From Ectothiorhodospira mobilis (GTDB lineage: Bacteria > Pseudomonadota > Gammaproteobacteria > Ectothiorhodospirales > Ectothiorhodospiraceae): a stretch of 64,000 bases of DNA. The stretch is from assembly GCF_900114895.1 (NCBI RefSeq), contig NZ_FOUO01000002.1:186001-250000 (forward strand). Reading direction: 5' to 3'. The notes under the pieces are model-generated. The model did no database searches and had not been told where the DNA came from. It saw only the letters and a program-made list of their open reading frames with translations. Position numbers and translations under genes: made by a program. Shown here piece by piece: positions 28,612 to 37,354 of this stretch. Position 1 is the stretch's first letter. The number at the start of each line of letters is the position of its first letter.

Positions 28612-29310
28612 ATGACGCAGAGTAGAGAGACGCAAGAGGCGATCCCGTTGCGCCCCCTCAGGTTGTGGGACGCCCCCACGCGTCTGTTCCACTGGGCGCT
28701 GCCGGTGCTGCTGGCGGCCCTGTGGTATACGGCCCGGGACATCACCACCCTGGGTTGGCACATGCAACTGGGCTATGTCCTGCTGACCCTGTTGCTGTTT
28801 CGCATCGCCTGGGGGTTTTGGGGCAGCCGCAGCGCCCGCTTCTCGGACTTCGTCCAGGGACCCGGCAGCGTGGCCCGCTACGCGGCGGACCTGGCCCGGG
28901 GGCGCATGCATCGCAGCTTCGGCCACAACCCCCTGGGGGGATGGTCGGTGCTGCTCATGTTGGGCCTGCTCCTGGTGCAGACGCTCACCGGGCTCTTCGC
29001 CGATGACGAGATCTTCACCCAGGGGCCCCTGGCCGGTTGGGTCTCCGGGGACACCCGGGCCTGGCTCACCGGGGTCCATAAGGCCAATTTCAATCTGATC
29101 CTGGCCCTGGTGGCGGTGCACGTGGTGGCCGTGGTGCTGCACGGGGTACTCAAGGGGGACGACCTGGTGCGGCCCATGATCACCGGGCGCAAGCCCATGC
29201 CCGCGGATCGCGGCGTGGAGGAGGTGCGTTTCGTCGGTCCGTTGCACGCCCTGGCGCTGCTGGCCCTGTGTGCCGTACTGGTCTGGGCCCTGGTGGTCCT
29301 GGCCCCCTGA
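28612..29310 (+). CDS. Cytochrome b561-family membrane protein
   Basis: A 232-residue di-haem membrane protein with four helices. WDAPTRLFHWALPVLL supplies the first haem His. A paired GHNPLGGWSVLLMLGLLL and later HKANFNLILALVAVHVVAVV complete the ligands. ATG 28612 follows GAAAGGAGA. It likely passes electrons between quinol and the periplasmic cytochrome c' encoded convergently next to it, a common pairing. A hairpin with the stop codon in its loop ends the gene. Confidence 0.92.
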   Translation: MTQSRETQEAIPLRPLRLWDAPTRLFHWALPVLLAALWYTARDITTLGWHMQLGYVLLTLLLFRIAWGFWGSRSARFSDFVQGPGSVARYAADLARGRMHRSFGHNPLGGWSVLLMLGLLLVQTLTGLFADDEIFTQGPLAGWVSGDTRAWLTGVHKANFNLILALVAVHVVAVVLHGVLKGDDLVRPMITGRKPMPADRGVEEVRFVGPLHALALLALCAVLVWALVVLAP

Positions 29311-29347
29311 GGGGCCAGGCGCTGATGTGCCGCCCCGGGCGGGGTGG
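29299..29347. terminator. Hairpin cluster between convergent cytochrome genes
   Basis: A perfect 8-bp stem (CTGGCCCC/GGGGCCAG, 29299-29318) carries the cytochrome b561 stop codon TGA in its 4-base loop. A second stem (CCGCCCC/GGGGTGG, 29330-29347) follows. Neither has a T-run on the plus strand. They lie where both convergent genes must stop, so a bidirectional transcription barrier is plausible. Confidence 0.4.
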
Positions 29348-29356
29348 CGGCGGGGT

Positions 29357-29809
29357 TCAGTCCTCCCGGTAGTGGTCGTGGCAGGCCTTGCAGCTCTGTC
29401 CCACGGCCCCGATCTGGCGGCGGATGTCCCCCTCGGGGGCCTCGCTTTGCACCAGTTCCGCCAGGGTGGCGGCGGCCTGTTCGAAGTCGGAGGCCTTGGA
29501 CTCGAAGCCCTCACGGTCCGTCCACACCTCCGCCAGGGCCTCGCTGTCCCCCATGTCCGAGCCTTCGACAAAGCCCTGCCAGGGCATGTCCGCCACCCGG
29601 TTCAGCTGTTGGGCGTACAGGGCCGCCTTCTCCCGGTCGAAGGGCATCTTGCCCTGGGCCATGGCCCCCAGGGGACCCATGTTCCATTTGAAGACCTCGA
29701 ACACCGCCTGGCGGTATTCAATGGCCTCCTTGGGCTCCACCGCCTGGACGGCGCTGGCGCTCAGGGCCAGCAGGGTGCCGGTGATCAGGGCCTTGGTTGC
29801 GATTCTCAT
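29357..29809 (-). CDS. Cytochrome c' (class II c-type cytochrome)
   Basis: A 150-residue periplasmic haem protein. The signal peptide runs to about residue 23 (LITGTLLALSASAVQA). The mature four-helix bundle has FKWNMGPLGAMAQGKMPFD near its start and the haem-binding C-K-A-C-H at the extreme C-terminus, as in cytochrome c' and c556. ATG 29809 is chosen because GGAGG lies about 9 bases upstream and the signal peptide begins there. The family binds or detoxifies NO and carries electrons. It is convergent with the cytochrome b561 gene. Confidence 0.94.
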   Translation of the reverse strand: MRIATKALITGTLLALSASAVQAVEPKEAIEYRQAVFEVFKWNMGPLGAMAQGKMPFDREKAALYAQQLNRVADMPWQGFVEGSDMGDSEALAEVWTDREGFESKASDFEQAAATLAELVQSEAPEGDIRRQIGAVGQSCKACHDHYRED

Positions 29810-29938
29810 GCGGGATACCTCCGATGTTCCTTCGTTGAATGTCCGCAGGGAGTGTAGCAGTTGCACAGACCCTCACCGTGAAAGGCCCCCGAACTGTGAC
29901 GGCTTACCCGAGCGGCGGATTCGGGTATGCTTGCGGCC

Positions 29939-30655
29939 ATGGAACTGCGCTGCATCACCTTCGATCTGGACGACACCCTCTGGGCGTGCGCCCCCGTGAT
30001 CCGCCGGGCGGAGTATGCCTTCCATGCCTGGCTGGAGGCGCATTACCCGCGCATCACCCAGCGCCTGGACGCAGAGGCCCTGATCCGCCACCGCCAGGAC
30101 TGGTTCTCCCCCCGTGCCCACCGCTACCCCGACCTGACGGTGCTGCGCAAGGAGTGGCTGCAGGAGCTGGCGCGGCAGTACGGTTACGACGGGGACCTGG
30201 TGGAGCCGGGTTTCCGGGTCTTCTGGGACGCCCGCAATGAGGTGGAGCTATTCGACGCGGTGATGGACACCCTGGAGGCCCTGTCGCGGCACTACCGCCT
30301 GGGGGCCATCACCAACGGCAACGCCGATGTGCACCGCATCGGCATCGGCGGCTTCTTCGATTTCGTGGTGACCGCCTCCCGCACCGGGGCGGCCAAGCCT
30401 GCGGCGGAGATCTTCACCGCCGCCCTGGACGAGGCCGGGGTGGCGGCCGGTGAGGCCCTGCACGTGGGGGATGATCCGGAGCGGGACGTGAAGGGGGCGG
30501 CCCGGGTGGGGATGCGCACCGCCTGGGTGAACACCCACCTGGCCCCGTGGCCCGGGGGGCCCTACCCCGATCTCATGGTGCGGGGCGTGGGGGAGCTGCC
30601 GGGGCGCCTGGCGGCCCTGGGCTGGCACCGGGCCGGGACCGCCGCCGGCGACTAG
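29939..30655 (+). CDS. HAD-superfamily phosphatase (YigB-like)
   Basis: A 238-residue HAD hydrolase. Motif I FDLDDTLW carries the nucleophile and acid Asp. Motif II is GAITNGN, motif III the Lys in TGAAKPAAEIF, and motif IV HVGDDPERDVKGA. A helical cap lies between motifs I and II. The layout fits YigB/FMN-phosphatase-like enzymes; the natural substrate cannot be told. Another in-frame ATG at 29927 is possible. The stop codon shares the palindrome CTAG with that of the convergent tesA gene. Confidence 0.9.
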   Translation: MELRCITFDLDDTLWACAPVIRRAEYAFHAWLEAHYPRITQRLDAEALIRHRQDWFSPRAHRYPDLTVLRKEWLQELARQYGYDGDLVEPGFRVFWDARNEVELFDAVMDTLEALSRHYRLGAITNGNADVHRIGIGGFFDFVVTASRTGAAKPAAEIFTAALDEAGVAAGEALHVGDDPERDVKGAARVGMRTAWVNTHLAPWPGGPYPDLMVRGVGELPGRLAALGWHRAGTAAGD

Positions 30656-31293
30656 TCCTGCGCATCCAGCAGCGGTTCCAGTTCCGGCCAGACGGTGTCC
30701 AGCATGCGCGCCTGGGCCCGGGCGGTGGGATGGATCCCGTCCGGCTGCATCATGCCCGCCTCCAGGGCCACCCCCTCCAGCAGGAAGGGCACCAGGGGCA
30801 CGTCCTGGGACTCCGCCAACTGGTGGTAGATGCCGTGGAACCTCTCGGCGTAGCGCCTGCCCAAGTTGGGCGGCACGCGGATCCCCACCAGCAGGACCCG
30901 GGCACCGGCCTTGCGGGCGGTGCCCACCAGGGCCTCCAGGTTGTCCCGCGCCTCGTCCGGGGAGATGCCCCGCAGGCCGTCGTTGCCCCCCAGGGCAAGG
31001 ACCACCACCTGGGGTTCATGGCGTTGCAGCAGTGCGGGCAGGCGGCTCAGGCCGCCGCGGGTGGTCTCGCCGCCGGCGCTGGCGTTGACCACCCGCCAGG
31101 GCGGATCGCGCCGTTCCAGGCGATCCGCCAGCAGGGCCACCCAACCGGCCTCCAGGGGGATGCCGTGGGCGGCGCTGAGGCTGTCCCCCAGCACCAGCAA
31201 TGTGGGACGGTCCATCGCCATGACCGGGGCAATGGCCAGAATAGGCAGGGCCAGACAGGCCATGATCAGCAGCATCAGGAGTCGTGAACGCAT
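30652..31293 (-). CDS. tesA: TesA-like periplasmic arylesterase/thioesterase
   Basis: A 213-residue SGNH-hydrolase with a signal peptide (about 26 residues). Block I GDSLSAAHGI contains the nucleophile Ser, block II a Gly in ASAGGETTRGG, block III GGNDGLRG, and block V DGIHPT the catalytic Asp and His. These match TesA (acyl-CoA thioesterase I/lysophospholipase L1). The gene is divergent from ybbA, the usual E. coli arrangement, but here the two start codons overlap within the four bases CATG. Confidence 0.93.
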   Translation of the reverse strand: MRSRLLMLLIMACLALPILAIAPVMAMDRPTLLVLGDSLSAAHGIPLEAGWVALLADRLERRDPPWRVVNASAGGETTRGGLSRLPALLQRHEPQVVVLALGGNDGLRGISPDEARDNLEALVGTARKAGARVLLVGIRVPPNLGRRYAERFHGIYHQLAESQDVPLVPFLLEGVALEAGMMQPDGIHPTARAQARMLDTVWPELEPLLDAQD

Positions 31294-31981
31294 GGTATCC
31301 GAGTCTTCCAGTCCTGTGGTGCAGGCAAGGGGTCTCGCCCGGTGGATCCCGGGCCCCGAGGGGCCCGTGTCCATTCTAGCGGGCGTGGATCTGGATGTGG
31401 CCGCAGCCGAGGCGGTGGCCATCCTGGGCACCTCCGGTTCCGGCAAGTCCACCCTGCTGGGGCTGCTGGCGGGGCTGGACTCCCCCTCCGCGGGGGAGGT
31501 GCATCTGCTGGGCACGGCCCTCTCCGCCCTGGATGAGGACGGGCGCGCGGCCCTGCGGGCCGGGCGCGTGGGCTTCGTGTTCCAGTCGTTCCAGTTGCTG
31601 CCCGCCCTCACGGCCCTGGAGAACGCCATGCTGCCCCTGGAGCTGGCGGGGCGGGGTGCCGGTGCCCGCAGCGTGGCGCGGCAGGCCCTGGAGCGGGTGG
31701 GTCTGGCCCATCGCCTGGGGCACTATCCCCACCAGCTCTCCGGCGGTGAGCAGCAACGGGTGGCCATCGCCCGCGCCTTCGCTCCGGGGCCCCGGGTGTT
31801 GTTCGCCGATGAACCCACCGGCAACCTGGATCGCCATACCGGGGAGCGGGTGGTGGATCTGCTCTTCGATCTGCGCGCGGCGGATGGCACGGCCCTGGTG
31901 ATGGTGACCCATGACCCGGACCTGGCGGCCCGCTGCGAACGCAGCTACCGCCTCGACGACGGTGTGCTGGGGGCGGCATGA
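31292..31981 (+). CDS. ybbA: YbbA-like ABC transporter ATPase
   Basis: A 229-residue ATPase with Walker A GTSGSGKST, QSFQLLP Q-loop, LSGGEQQRVAIARAF signature and FADEPTGNLD Walker B. It belongs to the LolD/MacB group and sits between tesA and ybbP as in E. coli. The start ATG (31292-31294) shares two bases with the tesA start on the other strand, so its promoter must lie within tesA. The stop overlaps ybbP (ATGA). Confidence 0.92.
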   Translation: MVSESSSPVVQARGLARWIPGPEGPVSILAGVDLDVAAAEAVAILGTSGSGKSTLLGLLAGLDSPSAGEVHLLGTALSALDEDGRAALRAGRVGFVFQSFQLLPALTALENAMLPLELAGRGAGARSVARQALERVGLAHRLGHYPHQLSGGEQQRVAIARAFAPGPRVLFADEPTGNLDRHTGERVVDLLFDLRAADGTALVMVTHDPDLAARCERSYRLDDGVLGAA

Positions 31982-34470
31982 GCGAGATCCTGCGGGAATC
32001 CCTGCGGGCCCTGGGGCGGGAATGGCGTTCCGGGGCCCCGGGCATCCTGGTGCTCGCCCTGGTGGTGGCGGTGGGGGCGGTGACCTCGGTGGGGCTGTTC
32101 ACGGACCGCGTCCAGGGGGCGGTGGACCTTCAGGCGGCGGCCCTGCAGGGCGCCGACCTGGTGATCAGCGCACGGCAGCCGCCGCCGGAGAACCTGGCGC
32201 AACGGGCCCGCCGCATGGGGCTGGAGACGGTGCGCACGGCCGAGTTCCGCAGCGTGCTCTTCCACGGCGAGCGTACCCAGCTGGCGGAACTCATGGCGGT
32301 GGAGGCAGGCTGGCCCCTGCGGGGTACGGCCCGGGTGGCCGATGCACCCTTTGCCAAGGACCGTCCGGCCCGGGGCGTCCCGGGCCCCGGTGAGGCCTGG
32401 GCCCAGGCCCCGCTGTTGCAGCGCCTGGGTGTGGACCTGGGGGCGCGCCTGGAGGTGGGGGATGCCACCCTGACCCTCACCCGGGTGATCACCGACGAGC
32501 CGGGGCGGGGCGGATCGCTCTTCCAGATGGCGCCGCGGCTGCTGTTCAACCACGCCGATCTGGCGCGCACGGGCCTGATCGTGCCCGGCAGCCGCGTGGA
32601 CCACCGCCTGCTGCTGGCCGGGCCGGCGGATGCGATCCAGGCCTTTCATGCCTGGGCCGAAACCCGGGTGGAGGAGGGCACGCAGATCCGGGGCGTGGAC
32701 GATGCCCGGCCGGAACTGCGCCGGGCCATCGACCGCAGCCGCCGTTTCCTGGGCCTGGCGGCGCTGATGGCCGTGCTGCTGGCCGGGGCGGCGGTGGCCG
32801 TGGCCGCCCGCCATGACAGCGCCCGCCAGGCCGATGCCGTGGTGGTGATGCGCTGCCTCGGGGCCTCGCGGCGGCGGGTGACGGCGGTGTTCGCCCTGCG
32901 CATGCTGTGGATCGTGCTCCTGGCCGGGGCCGCCGGCATCATTCTGGGGGCCCTGGCCCAGGCGGGCCTGGCGGCCCTGGTATCGGACTGGTTCGGTACG
33001 GCCTTGCCGGCGCCGTCCCTGCGGCCGCTCCTGCTGGGGCTGGGGGTGGCGGCCATCACCGCCCTGGGATTCGCCCTGCCGCCGCTGCTGACCCTGGGGG
33101 GCGTGCCGCCCCTGCGGGTCCTGCGCCGGGATCTGGCGCCCCCCACCCCTTCGGCCTGGCTGGTGGCGGGATTCGCCCTGATGGCCTTCGGCGCACTGGT
33201 GTTCTGGCAGGCGGGGGACCCGGCCCTGGCGGGCTGGGTGCTGGCGGGGACCCTGGGACTGCTGACGGTGCTGCTGGGGGTGGCCTGGGCCCTGGTGCGG
33301 GTGCTGGGCCGGCTGCGCACCGGCGGCGGGGTAGCCCTGCGCTTCGGCCTGGCCAACCTGGCCCGCCGCGGCGGGGTGAGCGCCCTGCAACTGGCGGCCT
33401 TCGGCGTGGGCATCATGGCCCTGCTGCTGCTGGCCGTGGTGCGGGTGGACCTGCTGGCCACCTGGGAGGGGCAGTTGCCGGAGGCGGCCCCGGATCATTT
33501 CCTCATCAACGTGCAGCCGGACCAGGTGGCGCCCATTCAGGACCTGTTCCGGGAGTCCGAACGATCCGCCCCGGAGTTCCATCCCCTGATCCGGGCACGT
33601 CTGGTGGCCATCGATGGGGAGACGGTGCACGCCGAGGCCTTCGCCCCGGGGCGGGCCCGCCGACTGGCCACGCGGGAGTTCAACCTCTCCCATGCCCGCA
33701 CACTGCAGGCGGACAACCGCATCGTGGCGGGGCAGTGGTGGGGGGCGGACGGGAGCCCGCCCGGTTTCTCCGTGGAGGCGGATCTGGCCCGGACCCTGGG
33801 GATCGCCCTGGGGGACACCCTCACCTTCCGGGTGGAGGGGGAACGGGTCTCGGCCCCGGTCACCAGCCTGCGGCAGGTGGAATGGGATTCCTTCAACGTC
33901 AACTTCTTCGTCCTGGCCTCGCCGGGGCTGCTGGAGGGCTACACCCCCAGCTTCGTCAGCAGCTTTTACCTGGGGGAGGCCGCTGAGGGGCTGCTTACGG
34001 ATCTGGCACGCCGGTTCCCCAGCGCCACGGTGCTGGACGTGGGGGCCCTGCTGGATCGCATCCGGCGCATCGTGGATCGGGCCACCCTGGCGGTGGAATA
34101 CGTCTTCCTGTTTACCCTGGCGGCGGGCCTTACGGTGCTGCTGGCCGCCATCCATGCCACCCGGGACCTGCGCCGCCGGGAAACGGCGGTGCTGCGCACC
34201 CTGGGGGCCACCCGGGGACAGATCCGCGCCGGTCTGCTGGCGGAATTCCTGGTCCTGGGCGCGCTGGCGGGGCTGCTGGCCGCCGCCGGGGCCAGCGCCG
34301 GCGGTGTCCTCTTGGCCACCCGGGTCTTCGAACTCCCCTACGGCCCGGATCCCCTGGTGTGGATCCTGGGCGTGGGCGGTGGGGCCCTGGGGGTGGGCCT
34401 GGCCGGCTGGCTGGGGGTGCGCCCGGTGCTGCGCCAACCCCCGCTGTGGACCCTGCGGGGTCCTGCCTGA
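31978..34470 (+). CDS. ybbP: YbbP-like FtsX-family permease
   Basis: An 830-residue permease with about ten membrane helices, an N-terminal anchor, two FtsX blocks and large periplasmic domains, the standard YbbP layout. LGASRRRVTAVFALRML and LGATRGQIRAGLLAEFLVLG are the paired cytoplasmic loop motifs. Predicted to act with YbbA in moving amphiphilic or lipid-like molecules; the substrate is unknown. Translationally coupled to ybbA. Confidence 0.91.
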   Translation: MSEILRESLRALGREWRSGAPGILVLALVVAVGAVTSVGLFTDRVQGAVDLQAAALQGADLVISARQPPPENLAQRARRMGLETVRTAEFRSVLFHGERTQLAELMAVEAGWPLRGTARVADAPFAKDRPARGVPGPGEAWAQAPLLQRLGVDLGARLEVGDATLTLTRVITDEPGRGGSLFQMAPRLLFNHADLARTGLIVPGSRVDHRLLLAGPADAIQAFHAWAETRVEEGTQIRGVDDARPELRRAIDRSRRFLGLAALMAVLLAGAAVAVAARHDSARQADAVVVMRCLGASRRRVTAVFALRMLWIVLLAGAAGIILGALAQAGLAALVSDWFGTALPAPSLRPLLLGLGVAAITALGFALPPLLTLGGVPPLRVLRRDLAPPTPSAWLVAGFALMAFGALVFWQAGDPALAGWVLAGTLGLLTVLLGVAWALVRVLGRLRTGGGVALRFGLANLARRGGVSALQLAAFGVGIMALLLLAVVRVDLLATWEGQLPEAAPDHFLINVQPDQVAPIQDLFRESERSAPEFHPLIRARLVAIDGETVHAEAFAPGRARRLATREFNLSHARTLQADNRIVAGQWWGADGSPPGFSVEADLARTLGIALGDTLTFRVEGERVSAPVTSLRQVEWDSFNVNFFVLASPGLLEGYTPSFVSSFYLGEAAEGLLTDLARRFPSATVLDVGALLDRIRRIVDRATLAVEYVFLFTLAAGLTVLLAAIHATRDLRRRETAVLRTLGATRGQIRAGLLAEFLVLGALAGLLAAAGASAGGVLLATRVFELPYGPDPLVWILGVGGGALGVGLAGWLGVRPVLRQPPLWTLRGPA

Positions 34471-34528
34471 GCGGCCCGCCTTCGCCCCGCATCGCCCATT
34501 CTTCGACGGACGGATATACTCTGCGCCC

Positions 34529-36700
34529 ATGCGGCATACGCAATACGATAAGACCCCCCTGGGGGAGCAGCCCCTGGAGGCCCTGCTGGAGCGCTTTGCC
34601 CCGGTGGACACACCCCAGGACCCGCGCCTGGGGGAGGCCCTGAGCCTGGCCCTGCGGCCCTGCCATCGTGAGCCCACCCAACCCCATTGCCTGGACGTGG
34701 CGGAGAACCTGCGGGTGCTGGGGGCGGACATGGACACCCTGATCGCGGCCATGCTGCTGGACGCCCACATGGACGGCTCCCTGGGGGATGAGGCCATCCG
34801 TGAGCACTACGGCGAGGCCGTGGCCTGTCTGGTGCGCAACGTGCACCTGCTGACCCACTTCAAGCGCTCCGCCAGTCAGGTGCAGAGCACCCCCGAGCAG
34901 GCGGAGCGCCTGCGGCGGATGCTGCTGGCCATGGTGGACGATGTGCGCGCCGTGCTCATCAAACTGGCCTACCGGCTGCAGCACCTGCGCCTGGTGGCGG
35001 CCGAGCCCGATGACCTGGCCCGGGCCATTGCCCAGGAGACCCTGGAGATCTTCGCGCCCCTGGCCAACCGCCTCGGGGTGGCCCAGCTCAAGTGGGAGAT
35101 GGAGGACCTCTCCCTGCGCATCACCCAGCCGGAGGAATACCGGCGCATCGCGGCACTCCTGGAGGAAAATCGAACCGAAAGAGAGCGTTATATTGTGGAC
35201 TTCATTGATCAGTTGAAGTCCATGCTGCATCAGGAGGGGATCCCGGCGGAGGTGCGGGGGCGCCCCAAGCACATCTACAGCATCTGGAAAAAGATGCAGC
35301 GTAAGAACCTGGAATTCCACGATCTTTACGACCTGCGGGCGGTGCGGGTGATCGTGGGCCGGGTCTCCGCCTGCTACGCCGTGCTGGGGGTGGTGCACGG
35401 GGCCTGGCCGCATATCCCCAAGGAGTTCGACGACTATATCGCCAACCCCAAGGACAATGGCTACCAGTCCCTGCACACGGCGGTGCTCGGCCCCGAGGGC
35501 AAGGTGGTGGAGGTGCAGATCCGCACCCGCGACATGGACAGTTTCGCGGAACTGGGGGTGGCCGCCCACTGGCGCTACAAGGAGGGCGGTCCGGAGGATC
35601 AGGCCATGACCCGGGCCATCGCCTCCCTGCGCCGGCTGCTGGAGAACCAGGAGAGCGACCGGGACCTTCTGGACAGCTTTCGCTCGGAGCTCTTCCAGGA
35701 CCGGGTCTTCGTGCTCACCCCCCGTGGGGACGTGATGGACCTGCCCAAGGGGGCCACGCCCCTGGATTTTGCCTATGCGGTGCACACCGAGGTGGGACAC
35801 CATTGCCGGGGCGCCAAGGTGAACGGGCGCATCGTGCCGCTCACCTACGAACTGCGCTCCGGCGAGCGGGTGGAGATCTTCACCAGCCGCACCGGCGGTC
35901 CCAGCCGCGACTGGATCAACCCCAACATGGGCTACCTGCGCACCTCCCGCGCCCGCGCCAAGGCCCGCAGCTGGTTCCGCCAGCAGGACCGGGAGAAGAA
36001 CCTGGCGGAGGGCCGCGCCGTGCTGGAGCGGGAGGCCCAGCGCATGGGGGTGCAGCAGCCGGACATGGACGAGCTCATGCGCCGCTTCCACCAGCCCAGC
36101 CGGGAGGAGCTGCTGGTGGCCATCGGCGCCGGGGACATCACCCCCGCCCAGCTGGCCGCCGCCATGCAGGTGCCCATCGAGCCCACGGCGGAGGAGACCC
36201 TGGTGGGCCGCCACGGCCGTCAGGGCCCTCCGGATGACCGTGAAGGGGGGCAGGGGATCCGCATCCGCGGCGTGGGCAACCTGCTCACCCAGATGGCCCG
36301 GTGCTGCCGGCCCGTGCCCGGGGATCCGGTGATCGGCTACATCACCCGGGGCAAGGGGGTCACCATCCACCGCCGGGACTGCGTCAACATCCTGCACATG
36401 CCGGCGGAAAAACGCCACCGCCTGGTGGAGGTCTCCTGGGGCGACGATCACCGCGCCTACCCGGTGTGCATCCACCTGGAGGCCTTCGACCGTCAGGGGC
36501 TGTTGCGGGACATCACCCAGGTGCTGGCCAACGAGCGGGTGAATGTCCTCTCCGCCTCTACCCGCACCGATCCCGCGGAGAACACCGTGACCATGGATCT
36601 GACCATGGAGATCACCGGCACCGACCAGCTCAGCGCCGTCATGGACAAGATCGGGGCGGTGTCCAACGTCTTCACCGTGCGCCGGACCTCCAGCAGTTGA
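34529..36700 (+). CDS. relA: RelA (p)ppGpp synthetase, hydrolase-dead
   Basis: A 723-residue stringent-response enzyme that makes (p)ppGpp on starved ribosomes. The N-terminal hydrolase domain is degenerate: where active enzymes have His-Asp, this one has Leu77-Asp78 followed by AHMDGS. The synthetase domain is intact (RGRPKHIYSIWKKM, NGYQSLHTAV) and carries the EFDD form (299-302) that marks monofunctional RelA instead of RxKD. TGS (VFVLTPRGDVMDLPKGATPLDFAYAVHTE), helical, zinc-finger-like (ARCCRPVPGDPVIGYI) and ACT domains follow. A TATACT hexamer lies just upstream (34514-34519). No spoT is in the window, so hydrolysis must be encoded elsewhere. Confidence 0.95.
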   Translation: MRHTQYDKTPLGEQPLEALLERFAPVDTPQDPRLGEALSLALRPCHREPTQPHCLDVAENLRVLGADMDTLIAAMLLDAHMDGSLGDEAIREHYGEAVACLVRNVHLLTHFKRSASQVQSTPEQAERLRRMLLAMVDDVRAVLIKLAYRLQHLRLVAAEPDDLARAIAQETLEIFAPLANRLGVAQLKWEMEDLSLRITQPEEYRRIAALLEENRTERERYIVDFIDQLKSMLHQEGIPAEVRGRPKHIYSIWKKMQRKNLEFHDLYDLRAVRVIVGRVSACYAVLGVVHGAWPHIPKEFDDYIANPKDNGYQSLHTAVLGPEGKVVEVQIRTRDMDSFAELGVAAHWRYKEGGPEDQAMTRAIASLRRLLENQESDRDLLDSFRSELFQDRVFVLTPRGDVMDLPKGATPLDFAYAVHTEVGHHCRGAKVNGRIVPLTYELRSGERVEIFTSRTGGPSRDWINPNMGYLRTSRARAKARSWFRQQDREKNLAEGRAVLEREAQRMGVQQPDMDELMRRFHQPSREELLVAIGAGDITPAQLAAAMQVPIEPTAEETLVGRHGRQGPPDDREGGQGIRIRGVGNLLTQMARCCRPVPGDPVIGYITRGKGVTIHRRDCVNILHMPAEKRHRLVEVSWGDDHRAYPVCIHLEAFDRQGLLRDITQVLANERVNVLSASTRTDPAENTVTMDLTMEITGTDQLSAVMDKIGAVSNVFTVRRTSSS

Positions 36701-36732
36701 ATTCCACCCCCGTGAACCGGCCCGAACCCAAG

Positions 36733-37354
36733 ATGCCTCAGCGTGCCATGAACATCCCCCCCCCTCCATCTCCCCATCCTGCTGTTCCTGCTGCTGGCCG
36801 GGGGCTGCAGTACCGCCCCCTACCGCTGGCCGCAGGAATCCGCCGGCGGGGGCCAAACCCCGCCGCAACCGGCAGCCGATGCCGGTGACTCGACCGAACA
36901 ACGGACCGATCCCGAGCCGGCGCAGGAGGAACCGGGGCAGGAGCGCGTGTCCACGCCCATGCCCGCCATCGCCCGTGCCCCGGTGGAGGAGACACCCGCC
37001 GCAGCCCAACAGCCCCCGCTGCCGGCGGTGGCGGCCCTGACCCAAGATGCCGACCGGCATCGCCGGGCCGGGGATCTGGACGCGGCCGCGGCCAGTCTGG
37101 AGCGGGGTCTGCGCATCGCCCCGCGGGATCCCCGCCTCTGGCAGCGGCTGGCACAGGTGCGCCTGGAGCAGGGGGATGCCCGGCAGGCGGAGGAACTGGC
37201 CCGGCGGTCCCTGGGCCTTTCCGGCGCCAACACGGCGCTGCGCATCCGCAACTGGGAGATCGTCGCCCAGGCCCGGCGCCTGCAGGGCGACGGCGAAGGG
37301 GCAAGACGCGCCCTGGAACGGGCTCGTGGGCTGCGCTCGGGAGAGACGGGTTGA
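36733..37354 (+). CDS. TPR lipoprotein with frameshift at a C9 run in the signal peptide
   Basis: The C-terminal 130 residues hold TPR-like helices (DADRHRRAGDLDAAAASLERG, PRLWQRLAQVRLEQGDARQAEELA). Upstream in the same frame is a perfect lipoprotein signal end (LPILLFLLLAGGCS), but no start codon precedes it: the frame runs into a stop at 36749. The ATG codons at 36733 and 36748 are one base out of frame and separated from the lipobox by nine consecutive C (36756-36764). With eight C the reading is MNIPPLHLPILLFLLLAGGC, an ideal signal. So the gene is phase-shifted, damaged, or mis-sequenced. A GTG at 36947 would give only a cytoplasmic fragment. The stop overlaps the helicase start. Confidence 0.7.

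Noticed and set aside
34529-36700. Bifunctional SpoT/Rel
   Set aside because: The hydrolase His is replaced by Leu77 and the synthetase has EFDD, both marks of RelA.
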